DNA from: Paracoccaceae bacterium
GTDB lineage: Bacteria; Pseudomonadota; Alphaproteobacteria; Rhodobacterales; Rhodobacteraceae
DNA length: 19,158 nt
Assembly (NCBI GenBank): GCA_003512825.1
Contig: DOOI01000072.1
Coordinates: 571-19,728 of the forward strand
Direction: 5' to 3'
Numbering within the stretch: the stretch's first letter is position 1; each line of letters starts with the position of its first letter. The notes beneath the pieces were generated by a model that ran no database searches, had not been told where the DNA came from, and saw only the letters and a list, made by a program, of their open reading frames with translations. Shown here piece after piece: positions 8,297-16,792 of the stretch. A program made the translations under genes and the position numbers.

Positions 8297-9622
8297 TTAG
8301 CCTTTGGCGAATTCGGGATAGGCTTCCATCCCCAGTTCTGCCTTGTCGAGACCGTTGATCTCGTCTTCAGCACTTGGGCGGATGCCCATGGTTGCCTTCA
8401 GGATCAGCCAGAACACCGCCGAGACCACGAAGACGAAGGCGCCGATTGCGGCAAAGCCAATGATCTGCGTCGAGAAAGAGGTGCCTTCGGTGTAGAAGGG
8501 AACGGCGAGCGTGCCCCAGAAGCCCGCGACAAGGTGCACCGGGATGGCGCCGACCACGTCGTCGATCTTCAGCTTGTCCAAGAGCGGCACCACCACAACC
8601 ACGATCACACCGCCGATAGCACCGATCCAGAGCGCGCCAAAGAGCGTTGGGTCGAGCGGGCCTGCAGTGATCGAAACAAGACCTGCAAGCGCACCGTTCA
8701 GCGTCATGGTGAGGTCGGGCTTCTTGTAGAGGAGCTGCGTCAGGATCAGCGCCACGATGGAGCCAGCAGCAGCAGCCATGTTCGTGTTGGCGAAGATGAT
8801 GGCGACGGCGTTGGCATCTGCTTCGGTGCCCAAGGCAAGCTGCGAGCCGCCGTTGAAGCCGAACCAGCCGAGCCAAAGGATGAACGTGCCGAGGGTCGCC
8901 AGGGCAAGGTTGGAACCGGGCATCGGCACAACGCGGCCATCTTTGTATTTGCCGATACGGGGGCCGAGGATCAGGACACCTGCGAGGGCCGCGAAACCAC
9001 CAGCCGCGTGGACAAGGGTCGAGCCTGCGAAGTCAGAGAAGCCCAGTTCCGAGAGCCAGCCGCCGCCCCACTGCCACGAAGCTTCGATCGGGTAGATGAT
9101 GCCGGTCAGCACGACGGTGAAGAGCAAGAAGGGCCAGAGCTTGACGCGCTCTGCCATGGCACCCGAGACGATCGACGCAGTTGTCGCGCAGAACATCAGC
9201 TGGAAGAAGAAGTCGGACCCGGTCGCGTAGCCCGTTTCGATTGCGGGATCGCCACCGATCGACGCCGTAGAGAAGGCACCAACCCAGCCCGCGACCGACC
9301 AGCTATCGCCGGGATACATCAGGTTGTAGCCCACGAGCCAATACATCAGCGCGGCGATGGAAAAGAGCGCGATATTCTTGGTGAGCTGCATGGTCACGTT
9401 CTTGGAGCGCACAAGGCCTGCTTCCAGCATGGCAAAGCCAGCAGCCATCCAGAACACCAAGAAGCCGCCGATCAAGAACAGCAGCGTGTTGAAAATGAAG
9501 GCGTTATCCACCGCCGGAGCTGCCTCGGCGGCAGTTTCCGTAGCAGTTTGCGCCCAAGCGGGCATCGCGGTAAACAGCGCGGCCGCGCCGCCCATTACCG
9601 AGAGTTTCGACAGAGTTTTCAT
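8297..9622 (-). CDS. amtB: Ammonium transporter AmtB
   Basis: 441 aa, an inner-membrane ammonium channel. A cleavable signal peptide (about 1-24, ending PAWAQ) is followed by an acidic/alanine-rich periplasmic stretch and eleven predicted transmembrane helices. The conserved pore histidines are H205 (STLVHAAGGFAALAG) and H363 (IPVHLVAGFWGTLAV); FMLEAGLVRSKN-like sequence at 63-75, the Phe region MFCATTASIVSGAMAER and WFGFNGGS are all present. The cytoplasmic tail (RPSAEDEINGLDKAELGMEAYPEF, shown here only as positions 415-438) is the conserved GlnK-docking segment. It starts 27 bp after glnK, with AGGGGA upstream of the ATG, and ends before an intrinsic terminator. Regulation by GlnK binding when nitrogen is ample is family knowledge. 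Confidence 0.97.
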   Translation of the reverse strand: MKTLSKLSVMGGAAALFTAMPAWAQTATETAAEAAPAVDNAFIFNTLLFLIGGFLVFWMAAGFAMLEAGLVRSKNVTMQLTKNIALFSIAALMYWLVGYNLMYPGDSWSVAGWVGAFSTASIGGDPAIETGYATGSDFFFQLMFCATTASIVSGAMAERVKLWPFLLFTVVLTGIIYPIEASWQWGGGWLSELGFSDFAGSTLVHAAGGFAALAGVLILGPRIGKYKDGRVVPMPGSNLALATLGTFILWLGWFGFNGGSQLALGTEADANAVAIIFANTNMAAAAGSIVALILTQLLYKKPDLTMTLNGALAGLVSITAGPLDPTLFGALWIGAIGGVIVVVVVPLLDKLKIDDVVGAIPVHLVAGFWGTLAVPFYTEGTSFSTQIIGFAAIGAFVFVVSAVFWLILKATMGIRPSAEDEINGLDKAELGMEAYPEFAKG

Positions 9623-9649
9623 TATCTGTTTCCCCTGATTTGGAGGCGC

Positions 9650-10259
<610 letters not shown>

Positions 10260-12485
10260 ATGGGTGATTCAGGCAAGCGCAAGCCTTTGGTGGCGGATAA
10301 GCGATATGGCAAAGCGGCCGCAACACCGCCCGCCCCTCCCAAAAAGCGCAGTCCCCGAAAGAAACGTGCGAGCAAGCCTGTGCGCGGCGGGCTGTTGTGG
10401 CTGCCGGTGCGGCTGGTGCAGTTCCTTTTGCGGCTGATCTGGGCGATGACGTGGCGGGTGGGGCTGATCACCGCGCTGATTTTGGGGGCGATGGTATGGT
10501 ACACCTCCACCTCGCTGCCCTCGGTGGATCGCCTGCTGGACGGCAGGGCGCGGGGATCCGTGACAATGCTCGACACCTATGGGCAAGTTTTTGCGGTGCG
10601 CGGCGCGCAGTTTGGCGGAGCCGTCACCGCCGAGAGCGTGAGCCCGCATTTGAAAAACGCCGTCATCGCCACCGAGGACAAACGCTTTTATCGCCATTTC
10701 GGGCTGTCGCCGCTCGGGATTATTTCGGCGATACGGATCAACATCCGCGAGGGGCGGCATCCGCTCAAGGGGCATGGTGGCTCGACCATCACCCAGCAGA
10801 CGGCCAAGCTGATGTGCCTGGGGGTGGAATATGATGCGCGGCAATGGAAGAGCGAGCGCGATTATGAAGAGGACTGCCGCCGCTCGACCTTGGCCCGCAA
10901 AGCCAAGGAAGCCATTTTCGCAATGGCGATGGAGCTGAAGTATACCAAGAACGAGATCCTCTCGATCTACCTCAACCGTGCGTATATGGGCGGAGGCGCC
11001 TATGGGGCGGAGGCCGCAGCGCAGCGCTTTTTCGGCAAGCCTGCGGCGGCGGTGAACCCGTCTGAAGCAGCGATTCTGGCCGGGCTGTTGACTGCGCCGA
11101 CCACGCTTGCCCCCACGACCAATCTGGAGCGTAGCCAAAACCGCGCGGCGGTGGTGATCGGGCTGATGCGCGACCAAGGCTATCTCAACCCACAAGAAGC
11201 CAGTTTCGCGCTGGCTCATCCCGCCACGCTTTCGGAAAGCGCCGAGCAAGCCGCAGGCGGCTATTTTGCCGATTGGCTGATGTCTTCGGGGCCGGAATTT
11301 CTTACGCGGAATACGGCGGAAGATGTGGTGATCCGCACCACGCTTGATCCTCGGGTGCAGCGCGCCGCTGAGGAGGCCGTGACCGAGATCTTCAATACGC
11401 GGCTCAAGGAAGGGTCCAAGGCGGAAGCCGCGATTGTGGTCATGAGCGCAGATGGTGCCGTGCGGGCGATGGTAGGGGGGCGGCAAACCAAGGTGGTCGG
11501 CGCATTCAACCGCGCCACACAAGCCCTGCGCCAAACCGGATCGGCCTTTAAGCCCTTTGTTTATGCCGCAGCGCTCGACATGGGGTATTCCGGCAATGAC
11601 GTGATCGAAGACGCGCCGTTGACCATTGATATTCCCGGCTCCGGCCCTTGGTCGCCGTCGAATTACGACCGCAAGTTCCATGGGTTTGTCACCATGACCG
11701 AAGCACTGCGCCAATCGCTCAACATCCCGGCGGTAAAGGTGGCGCAAGCGGCGGGCTTGGAACGGGTGCGCGCGGTGGCCTCTGGCTTTGGGGTGGGCGA
11801 TGAATTGGCTGACGGCCCGGCCTTGGCCTTGGGCGCATCTGAATCGACGCTGATCAAGATGACCGGAGCCTATGCGGGCCTGTTGAATGGCGGGTCGTCG
11901 GTTTCACCTTATGGGCTGCTGTCGCTGCGGATCAAATCAGACAGCGCGCCTTTGATGGAGCAGGAAAGTGGCATCGGCGAGCGGGTGATCAGCGAAGAAG
12001 CGGCGCAGGAACTGATCTGGATGATGCATCAGGTGGTGAATGGTGGCACAGGCGCGCGCGCCAATCTGCCCGACCGTGAAGTCGCCGGGAAAACGGGCAC
12101 CACACAAGCGGCGCGCGATGCGTGGTTCATGGGGTTCTCGGCGAATTATGTTGCAGGGGTCTGGATGGGCTATGATGACAATACGCCGCTCTCTGGCGTC
12201 ACAGGGGGCGGCTTGCCTGCAGAGATTTGGCACTCGGTGATGGTGCGCGCTCATGAAGGCATCCCCCCCATGCCCCTGCCCATGCGGGAGCCGGGTGCGG
12301 GGCAAAGGATGGCGGATCAAGACGATTTCGCTGCCGGAGGGGGCGGCGAAGGGCTGATCGAGGGGCTGCTGCGCGGCATTTTCGGCGGTGCATCCTCGAA
12401 TGCAGGCGGCACCACGGGTGGCGTGCGCTTGCCACCTGCCACCAATGACACCAGACCCTTCGTGCCAACGCGCGAAGATCGCTAG
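10260..12485 (+). CDS. Class A penicillin-binding protein (PBP1A family, transglycosylase/transpeptidase)
   Basis: 741 aa from ATG 10260 (MGDSGKRKPLVADKRYGK). A basic, proline-rich cytoplasmic tail precedes one transmembrane helix (about 67-84). The GT51 glycosyltransferase follows: catalytic E139 in ATEDKRFYRHFG, GGSTITQQTAKL, and KAKEAIFAMAMEL...IYLNRAYMGGGAYG. The transpeptidase has S428-x-x-K431 (TGSAFKPF), SLN at 486-488 and KTGTT at 611-615. The tail is glycine-rich and probably disordered. It polymerises and cross-links peptidoglycan in the periplasm. The start is uncertain: the frame opens at 10185, and the best Shine-Dalgarno sequence upstream points to a TTG in another frame. It stands alone, divergent from glnK and convergent with the anion channel gene (45 bp apart; no terminator seen there). 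Confidence 0.93.
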   Translation: MGDSGKRKPLVADKRYGKAAATPPAPPKKRSPRKKRASKPVRGGLLWLPVRLVQFLLRLIWAMTWRVGLITALILGAMVWYTSTSLPSVDRLLDGRARGSVTMLDTYGQVFAVRGAQFGGAVTAESVSPHLKNAVIATEDKRFYRHFGLSPLGIISAIRINIREGRHPLKGHGGSTITQQTAKLMCLGVEYDARQWKSERDYEEDCRRSTLARKAKEAIFAMAMELKYTKNEILSIYLNRAYMGGGAYGAEAAAQRFFGKPAAAVNPSEAAILAGLLTAPTTLAPTTNLERSQNRAAVVIGLMRDQGYLNPQEASFALAHPATLSESAEQAAGGYFADWLMSSGPEFLTRNTAEDVVIRTTLDPRVQRAAEEAVTEIFNTRLKEGSKAEAAIVVMSADGAVRAMVGGRQTKVVGAFNRATQALRQTGSAFKPFVYAAALDMGYSGNDVIEDAPLTIDIPGSGPWSPSNYDRKFHGFVTMTEALRQSLNIPAVKVAQAAGLERVRAVASGFGVGDELADGPALALGASESTLIKMTGAYAGLLNGGSSVSPYGLLSLRIKSDSAPLMEQESGIGERVISEEAAQELIWMMHQVVNGGTGARANLPDREVAGKTGTTQAARDAWFMGFSANYVAGVWMGYDDNTPLSGVTGGGLPAEIWHSVMVRAHEGIPPMPLPMREPGAGQRMADQDDFAAGGGGEGLIEGLLRGIFGGASSNAGGTTGGVRLPPATNDTRPFVPTREDR

Positions 12486-12530
12486 TCGGCCCTGCAATCG
12501 GGTGCGCTATCGGCGGCGCTTTGGAGGCAG

Positions 12531-13505
12531 TTACTCGGGTATGCAAATCTCATCGCGCGCGATGGCCCGGATCGTGCGGACGACCAAGGCCGCGATGATC
12601 ACGACCAGCACCGCAAGCAAGGCCAAGCCAATGCCTTGATGCGTCTGCGAGCCTGTAATGCGCGCAAACAACAGGCTTGCAATGGTCACAGCCGCGAAGG
12701 GGAAGCTGAGCGCCCAGAACGGCAGGCCAAAGGGCAACCGCAGGATTTTCGGCAATTGCACCGCCACGATCAGGGTAAAGAAATAGGCGGCATTCAACAA
12801 AATGCGCGCGAAGGCATCGACTTCACCGCCCGAGAGTTTCACCCAAGCCGTAAACGCGACTGCCGGAGGGGCAATCAAGATCACCAAAGTGGGCTGTAGT
12901 TTGCCGGGAATGGGATCATGAAAAATCAGGCGGTTCATCACCAAGGTAAGCAGCACCAGCCAAAACAGCAGGCCGACTGCGAGAAAATACCAGCTCACCT
13001 CCAGATAGCCCAATTGCACACCCGCAATCGGCGCAATCACATTTCCCACCGCCGGAATAAACCACGCCGGGTTCAGCTGACCTGTTTGAAAGGCGCGGGC
13101 CGAAATCCAGCCGGAAATCACCGCCAGCGTCAGCACGAATTGCAACGCGGCGCCGGGCAACCAGAAGATCGGCGCCAGTTTTGGCGCAACGGAAAGCGAA
13201 GCGGTGCCCAAGAGCATCATCGAGATCGAGATCGCCGGAAAGAATGCCAAACGCACCGGATGGTTCCACTCCGCCTTTACCGCAGATCCCAGCGTCAGGG
13301 CCTTGGCACTATAGACCGCCGCAATGGCCGCGAAGGTCGCCACAGTGAACCAATAGGCAGCATGGCTCAGGATATGCGCCATGCCCAAAGACAGCTCTGC
13401 CCCGTGCATGGCAAGGGTCAGCCCTGAAAGGCCCATGATGACCGAGAAAAACGAAACCGGAAAATGTGCCAGTTTCGGTTCGGCATGGGAGGCGGGATTG
13501 GTCAT
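12531..13505 (-). CDS. SLAC1/TehA-type (TDT family) anion channel or transporter
   Basis: 324 aa, about ten hydrophobic helices and short loops, as in the tellurite-resistance/dicarboxylate transporter (TDT) family. Family features are LAHFPVSFFSVIMGLSGLTLA near the start (helix 1), LNPAWFIPAVGNVIAPIAG (about 144-162) and FPFAAVTIASLL near the end. Members carry anions: TehA (E. coli/Haemophilus), plant SLAC1 (chloride, nitrate), Mae1 (malate), fungal Ssu1 (sulfite). The substrate here is not determined by sequence. The start ATG 13505 lies 3 bp after the stop of the small membrane protein, so it is the last gene of an sqr-led operon. That context suggests a sulfur oxyanion, by inference only. 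Confidence 0.88.
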   Translation of the reverse strand: MTNPASHAEPKLAHFPVSFFSVIMGLSGLTLAMHGAELSLGMAHILSHAAYWFTVATFAAIAAVYSAKALTLGSAVKAEWNHPVRLAFFPAISISMMLLGTASLSVAPKLAPIFWLPGAALQFVLTLAVISGWISARAFQTGQLNPAWFIPAVGNVIAPIAGVQLGYLEVSWYFLAVGLLFWLVLLTLVMNRLIFHDPIPGKLQPTLVILIAPPAVAFTAWVKLSGGEVDAFARILLNAAYFFTLIVAVQLPKILRLPFGLPFWALSFPFAAVTIASLLFARITGSQTHQGIGLALLAVLVVIIAALVVRTIRAIARDEICIPE

Positions 13506-13508
13506 GGC

Positions 13509-13865
13509 TTAGTCCTGCGATTGGGGCGGGTTAAACAGCGATTGCACGGTGTAGACCAGAATGGCAATGCCCCCGGCCCCGGCAGCAGCAACCCCGGCCA
13601 GCACGATCACATCGACCGGGCCGCCGACGTCGCGCAGGCCTGACTTGGTCATTTGCCAGACAAAAAGCACCGCGGCGACCGCCCCCACAGGCATGGAAAG
13701 CTGCGCCAGCAGGAATTTGCGCCAACTCACGGCACGATCACGCACCAAGACATAGAGATATGCCAGCGTAACCAGAGCCGCGATGGCGACCATGCTCCAG
13801 AATAGACCGCGCCCGAAGATTTCCTCGAAGACTGCGATCAGGGTTTGAAACGTGAGTTCTTTCAT
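13509..13865 (-). CDS. Small three-helix membrane protein (probably DUF5368)
   Basis: 118 aa with three predicted transmembrane helices: about 22-41 (FWSMVAIAALVTLAYLYVLV), 53-71 (LLAQLSMPVGAVAAVLFVW) and 84-108 (VDVIVLAGVAAAGAGGIAIL). A conserved-looking charged loop RDRAVSWRKF lies between helices one and two. I recognise it tentatively as DUF5368, a family of unknown function; I could not run a search. It is preceded by GAGGAGGG at good spacing and sits 10 bp after sqr and 3 bp before the anion channel gene, so it is almost certainly co-expressed with both and may be a partner of the quinone-linked oxidoreductase or the channel. Confidence 0.85.
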   Translation of the reverse strand: MKELTFQTLIAVFEEIFGRGLFWSMVAIAALVTLAYLYVLVRDRAVSWRKFLLAQLSMPVGAVAAVLFVWQMTKSGLRDVGGPVDVIVLAGVAAAGAGGIAILVYTVQSLFNPPQSQD

Positions 13866-13875
13866 CGCGCCCTCC

Positions 13876-15192
13876 TCAGGCTTTGCCGCGCAACATGGCG
13901 TTATAGGTGGCTTTCAATGCCACCTCTTTCATCAACCAAGAGATCCACAACTCTTCCAATGGGGCGATGATGCCGGGGAAGCTTGGGGTAAGGTTGTTCT
14001 TGTAATCAAACTCGATGAGCATCGCGCGCCCGACACGGGTGATCAGCGGGCAAGAGGTGTAACCGTTATAGGCAGCACTGCCTTCTTTGCCCTCGATGTC
14101 GGAGACGAGGTAATCTTCTACGACCGGCACTTGCCATTTGACCGAAGCCGCCGTCTTGCCCTTGGGCACACCGGCGACATCACCCAGCGCAAAAACCTCT
14201 GGAAAGCGGTTGTGGCGCAGCGTGCGCGGGTCGACTTCAACCCAGCCTTGATCCACCCATTTATCGGCCCAAGGCAGCGGCGAGTTTCGGATCACATCCG
14301 GGGCGCGCTGGGGTGGGATGATATTGGTAAAGTCGTAATCCGTCTCATGGGTAATGCCATCCTGATCGGTGAAGGTCAGGATTTTCTTGGCGGGATCGAT
14401 GGCGGTCAGGCTGCGCTCCATCTCGGTGACGATACCGCGCTCCTCGAACAGCATCCGCACCTTTTCAGCGACAATTGGCACCCCGAAAAGCGCTTTGGAA
14501 TTGTTCCAGTATTCAATGGCGATCTTGCCGCGATTGCCCTTTTTCGTGGCATAGTCTTCGGTGAGGAAGGTGTATTTCAACGGCGCGCCCGCGCATTTCA
14601 TCTCGGTTGCCGGGCGAAAGAACACGGCCTTGCCCCCCTCAGAGGTGAAGCGGTCCATCTCGGCCCAAGTGGCGGCGGCTTCTTGTGGACCTGCGTAGAC
14701 AGCCCCGATGCCGTTTTTGCCGATCAAATCCGTCGAGAACCCTTCGATTGCCTCCCAGTCAAGTTTGAGGCCCGTTGCGACAACCAGATAGTCATAGCTA
14801 AGTTTCTCGCCCGTGGATGTGGTGACGGATTTCGCCTCCGGGTCGATCTCGGCCGCAAAAGCCTCCACCAGCTTTACGTCACGCGGCAACCAATCTGTGT
14901 TCTCGCTCACCGAGTAGGTGGCGGGCTTGAGCCCTGCCGCGATCAAGGTGAACCCCGGTTGATACCAATGTTTCGCGCGGCCATCGAGCAAGGTGATCTC
15001 TGCGCCCTCAAGTCGGGTCATCAGACGATTGGCCAAAGCCGTGCCTGCGGCCCCGGCGCCCAAGATCAGGATCTTGGCAGACGTCTTGACCCGCGCCGCA
15101 GCAGCAGGGGCAGCGCCCAACGCCAAAAGGCCTGCACCGCTGGCGAGGCCCAGAAAACCCCGACGCGAGGGGCGAAACGAATCGATGGACAT
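13876..15192 (-). CDS. sqr: Sulfide:quinone oxidoreductase, type II, Tat-exported
   Basis: 438 aa. The N-terminus has a twin-arginine signal, SRRGFLG (9-15) followed by a hydrophobic stretch ending AAPAAAA (about 27-33), so the mature enzyme should be periplasmic. FAD-binding GAGAAG is at 45-50 and the second FAD block GDVAGVPKGKTAASV at 337-351. The two redox cysteines are C200 in KCAGAPLKY and C381 in NGYTSCPLI; these blocks and FDYKNN match mitochondrial SQOR (type II) rather than type I SQR. The reaction is oxidation of sulfide to polysulfide or persulfide with electrons to quinone. ATG 15192 has GGAGGAG upstream; a longer frame to 15261 runs through the promoter. It is the first gene of an operon with the three-helix protein and the anion channel. 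Regulation: see the FNR-like box and hairpin. Confidence 0.88.
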   Translation of the reverse strand: MSIDSFRPSRRGFLGLASGAGLLALGAAPAAAARVKTSAKILILGAGAAGTALANRLMTRLEGAEITLLDGRAKHWYQPGFTLIAAGLKPATYSVSENTDWLPRDVKLVEAFAAEIDPEAKSVTTSTGEKLSYDYLVVATGLKLDWEAIEGFSTDLIGKNGIGAVYAGPQEAAATWAEMDRFTSEGGKAVFFRPATEMKCAGAPLKYTFLTEDYATKKGNRGKIAIEYWNNSKALFGVPIVAEKVRMLFEERGIVTEMERSLTAIDPAKKILTFTDQDGITHETDYDFTNIIPPQRAPDVIRNSPLPWADKWVDQGWVEVDPRTLRHNRFPEVFALGDVAGVPKGKTAASVKWQVPVVEDYLVSDIEGKEGSAAYNGYTSCPLITRVGRAMLIEFDYKNNLTPSFPGIIAPLEELWISWLMKEVALKATYNAMLRGKA

Positions 15193-15201
15193 GGGACGGT
15201 C

Positions 15202-15241
15202 TCCTCCAAACACATGCCGCTTCTTGCATTTGTTTGGAGGA
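15202..15241 (-). ncRNA. Leader hairpin covering the sqr ribosome binding site
   Basis: Arms 15202-15217 and 15226-15241 are complementary over 16 positions with one mismatch and leave an 8-base loop. In the sqr mRNA the 5' arm begins UCCUCC and the 3' arm ends GGAGGA, the sqr Shine-Dalgarno sequence, so a folded leader would hide the ribosome binding site. The same DNA could instead be a 40-bp operator dyad. No U-run follows, so it is not an intrinsic terminator for the upstream acyl-CoA dehydrogenase gene. The pairing is seen; the function is inferred. Confidence 0.6.
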
Positions 15242-15247
15242 AGGAAT

Positions 15248-15261
15248 TTGACCCAGATCAA
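15248..15261. promoter_or_regulatory. FNR/CRP-family binding site upstream of sqr
   Basis: TTGACCCAGATCAA differs from the FNR/FnrL consensus TTGAT-N4-ATCAA at one base. Its centre is about 62 bp upstream of the sqr ATG in the only gap before that gene, and no other gene start is near. If it acts at the usual -41.5, the start site would fall about 20 nt before the ATG. Oxygen or nitric oxide control of the sqr operon is inferred. Confidence 0.55.
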
Positions 15262-15277
15262 TTCATGCGTCGGACGC

Positions 15278-16792
15278 TCAGCTTTTCAGTCGCGCCAGAT
15301 GCACGGCCCCCATCGGAGCCTCGCGCGCCATAAAGCGGGCAACAGCAGGCTGCGCGCGCAGGCGCGGGGCCAGAACATGAAACAGCGCCCATTCGGTCAG
15401 GGCCATAAAGTCCTGCGCTTGGGCAGCGGGGTCTGTGAGCGCGGCACGGCCCTCTTCCCACAGCGCGGCCGCTTCTGGAGCATGGCTCAAGAGGTCTGCC
15501 AATGCCGCACCCTGTGCGCCCTGCGCGCCACGTCCCGCCAAAGTAAGCGCATGAATGCCACTTGCGCCTTCGTAAATCCGGGTGATCCGGGCATCACGAG
15601 CGATCTGTTCGATGCCGTATTCCTTGAGGTAGCCATAGCCCCCCAGAACTTGAATACCCATGTCCGCCACACGGCTTGCCGCTTCGGTGCAGCTATATTT
15701 CAGCACAGGCGTGAGCGCATCAACGAGCGCAGACGCTTCGGCGCGCTCCAGTGCAACCACCGCGCTATGCGCCAGAGCGCGGGCCAAATGGGTGCGCGCC
15801 TGCATCTCGTCAAGCATGCGCCTCACATCCGGATGATCTGTCAGCACCGCGGCGCTGCCGTCTGGCTTGCGCCCTTGCACACGCTGCGCGGCATAGGCCT
15901 CGGCGATTTGCGTGGCGCGCGCCGCAAGGGCGACCCCTTGCAAAGCGACATCAACACGGGCGTGGTTCATCATGGCAAACATGCCCTGCAACCCCCCGCC
16001 AACAGACCCGATCAGATGCGCGGGCGCTTCGTCAAAGGACAGCTGACAAGTGGGCGACGCGTGCAAACCCATTTTCTCTTCGATCCGCGTAACGCTGAGC
16101 CGCCCCGCCACCTCCTCAGAGAGGCACGCGAAGAGTGACAGGCCTTTGGTGCCGCTTTCTGCATCGCCAGTGCGTGCCAGCACGAGATGGAAAATCCCCG
16201 CGCTCATGTCTTGCCCGCCCCCGGAGATAAAGATCTTTTCTCCAGTGATCCGCCAGCCATCGGCAGTGGGCTCTGCCTTGCTGCGAATGCGCCCAAGGTC
16301 TGAGCCTGCACCGGGTTCGGTCAGCGCCATCGTGGCAAGCCATTCGCCTGACGCCAAGGCAGGCCCCCATGCCGCCTGCTGCGCTTGCGTGCCGAACTGG
16401 GTCAGCACCCGAATGGCACCGGGCACGAGGCCCGTGACCATTTGCATGGAGATGTCGGCGCCCGAAAATATCTCTGACACAATCGCCAATGCGACCCCGC
16501 CCAAGCCTTGACCGCCCATGGCCTCCGGAGCCGTCAGCCCCGGCCAGCCCTGCGCGATATACTCGGCATAGGCCGCCCCATAGCCCGACGGCATCCGCAC
16601 CTGACCGGCCTCAAGCCGCGCTCCTTCTGCATCCCCCGCCCCTGAGAGAGGGGCAATCCCCTCTTCGGCAAAAGTGGCGAAAGCCTCGCCCAGCTGACGC
16701 ATCAAATCGCCATCCCATTCCGGCAGGTCTGCTGCGCCTGCGGCGGAAAGGGATGTCAGGATGTCTTCAAGCGGAGCGGAATAGGGGATCAT
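15278..16792 (-). CDS. Acyl-CoA dehydrogenase
   Basis: 504 aa flavoprotein that forms a trans-2,3 double bond in an acyl-CoA and passes electrons to ETF. Conserved blocks are ALTEPGAGSD (156-165), ITGEKIFISGGGQD (182-195) and ADMGIQVLGGYGYLKEYGIEQIARDARITRIYEGASGI around 376-413 (positions only), with the presumed catalytic base E408 in IYEG. At about 500 aa with a C-terminal extension it is larger than the ~380-aa short/medium-chain enzymes and resembles DmdC-like enzymes; no substrate can be assigned from sequence. The start ATG overlaps the amidohydrolase stop (ATGA), so they are translationally coupled. The neighbouring feruloyl-CoA synthase suggests an arylpropanoyl-CoA such as a dihydrocinnamoyl-CoA. 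The C-terminal third is alanine-rich. Confidence 0.93.
   Translation of the reverse strand: MIPYSAPLEDILTSLSAAGAADLPEWDGDLMRQLGEAFATFAEEGIAPLSGAGDAEGARLEAGQVRMPSGYGAAYAEYIAQGWPGLTAPEAMGGQGLGGVALAIVSEIFSGADISMQMVTGLVPGAIRVLTQFGTQAQQAAWGPALASGEWLATMALTEPGAGSDLGRIRSKAEPTADGWRITGEKIFISGGGQDMSAGIFHLVLARTGDAESGTKGLSLFACLSEEVAGRLSVTRIEEKMGLHASPTCQLSFDEAPAHLIGSVGGGLQGMFAMMNHARVDVALQGVALAARATQIAEAYAAQRVQGRKPDGSAAVLTDHPDVRRMLDEMQARTHLARALAHSAVVALERAEASALVDALTPVLKYSCTEAASRVADMGIQVLGGYGYLKEYGIEQIARDARITRIYEGASGIHALTLAGRGAQGAQGAALADLLSHAPEAAALWEEGRAALTDPAAQAQDFMALTEWALFHVLAPRLRAQPAVARFMAREAPMGAVHLARLKS

Noticed and set aside
10269..11747. 492-codon minus-strand open frame opposite the penicillin-binding protein
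   Set aside because: Antisense shadow; the plus strand holds all catalytic motifs of a class A penicillin-binding protein.
12486..12530. Terminator in the 45-bp convergent gap between the penicillin-binding protein and anion channel genes
   Set aside because: No stem of useful length and no T-run in either direction.
15244..15264. SqrR/BigR-type operator upstream of sqr
   Set aside because: The dyad is GAATT...AATTC, the opposite orientation to the ATTC-N8-GAAT pattern I associate with SqrR, and the spacing differs. The FNR-like reading fits better.
13852..15333. 493-codon plus-strand open frame opposite sqr
   Set aside because: Antisense shadow of sqr; its composition is unlike a real protein and it has no domain.
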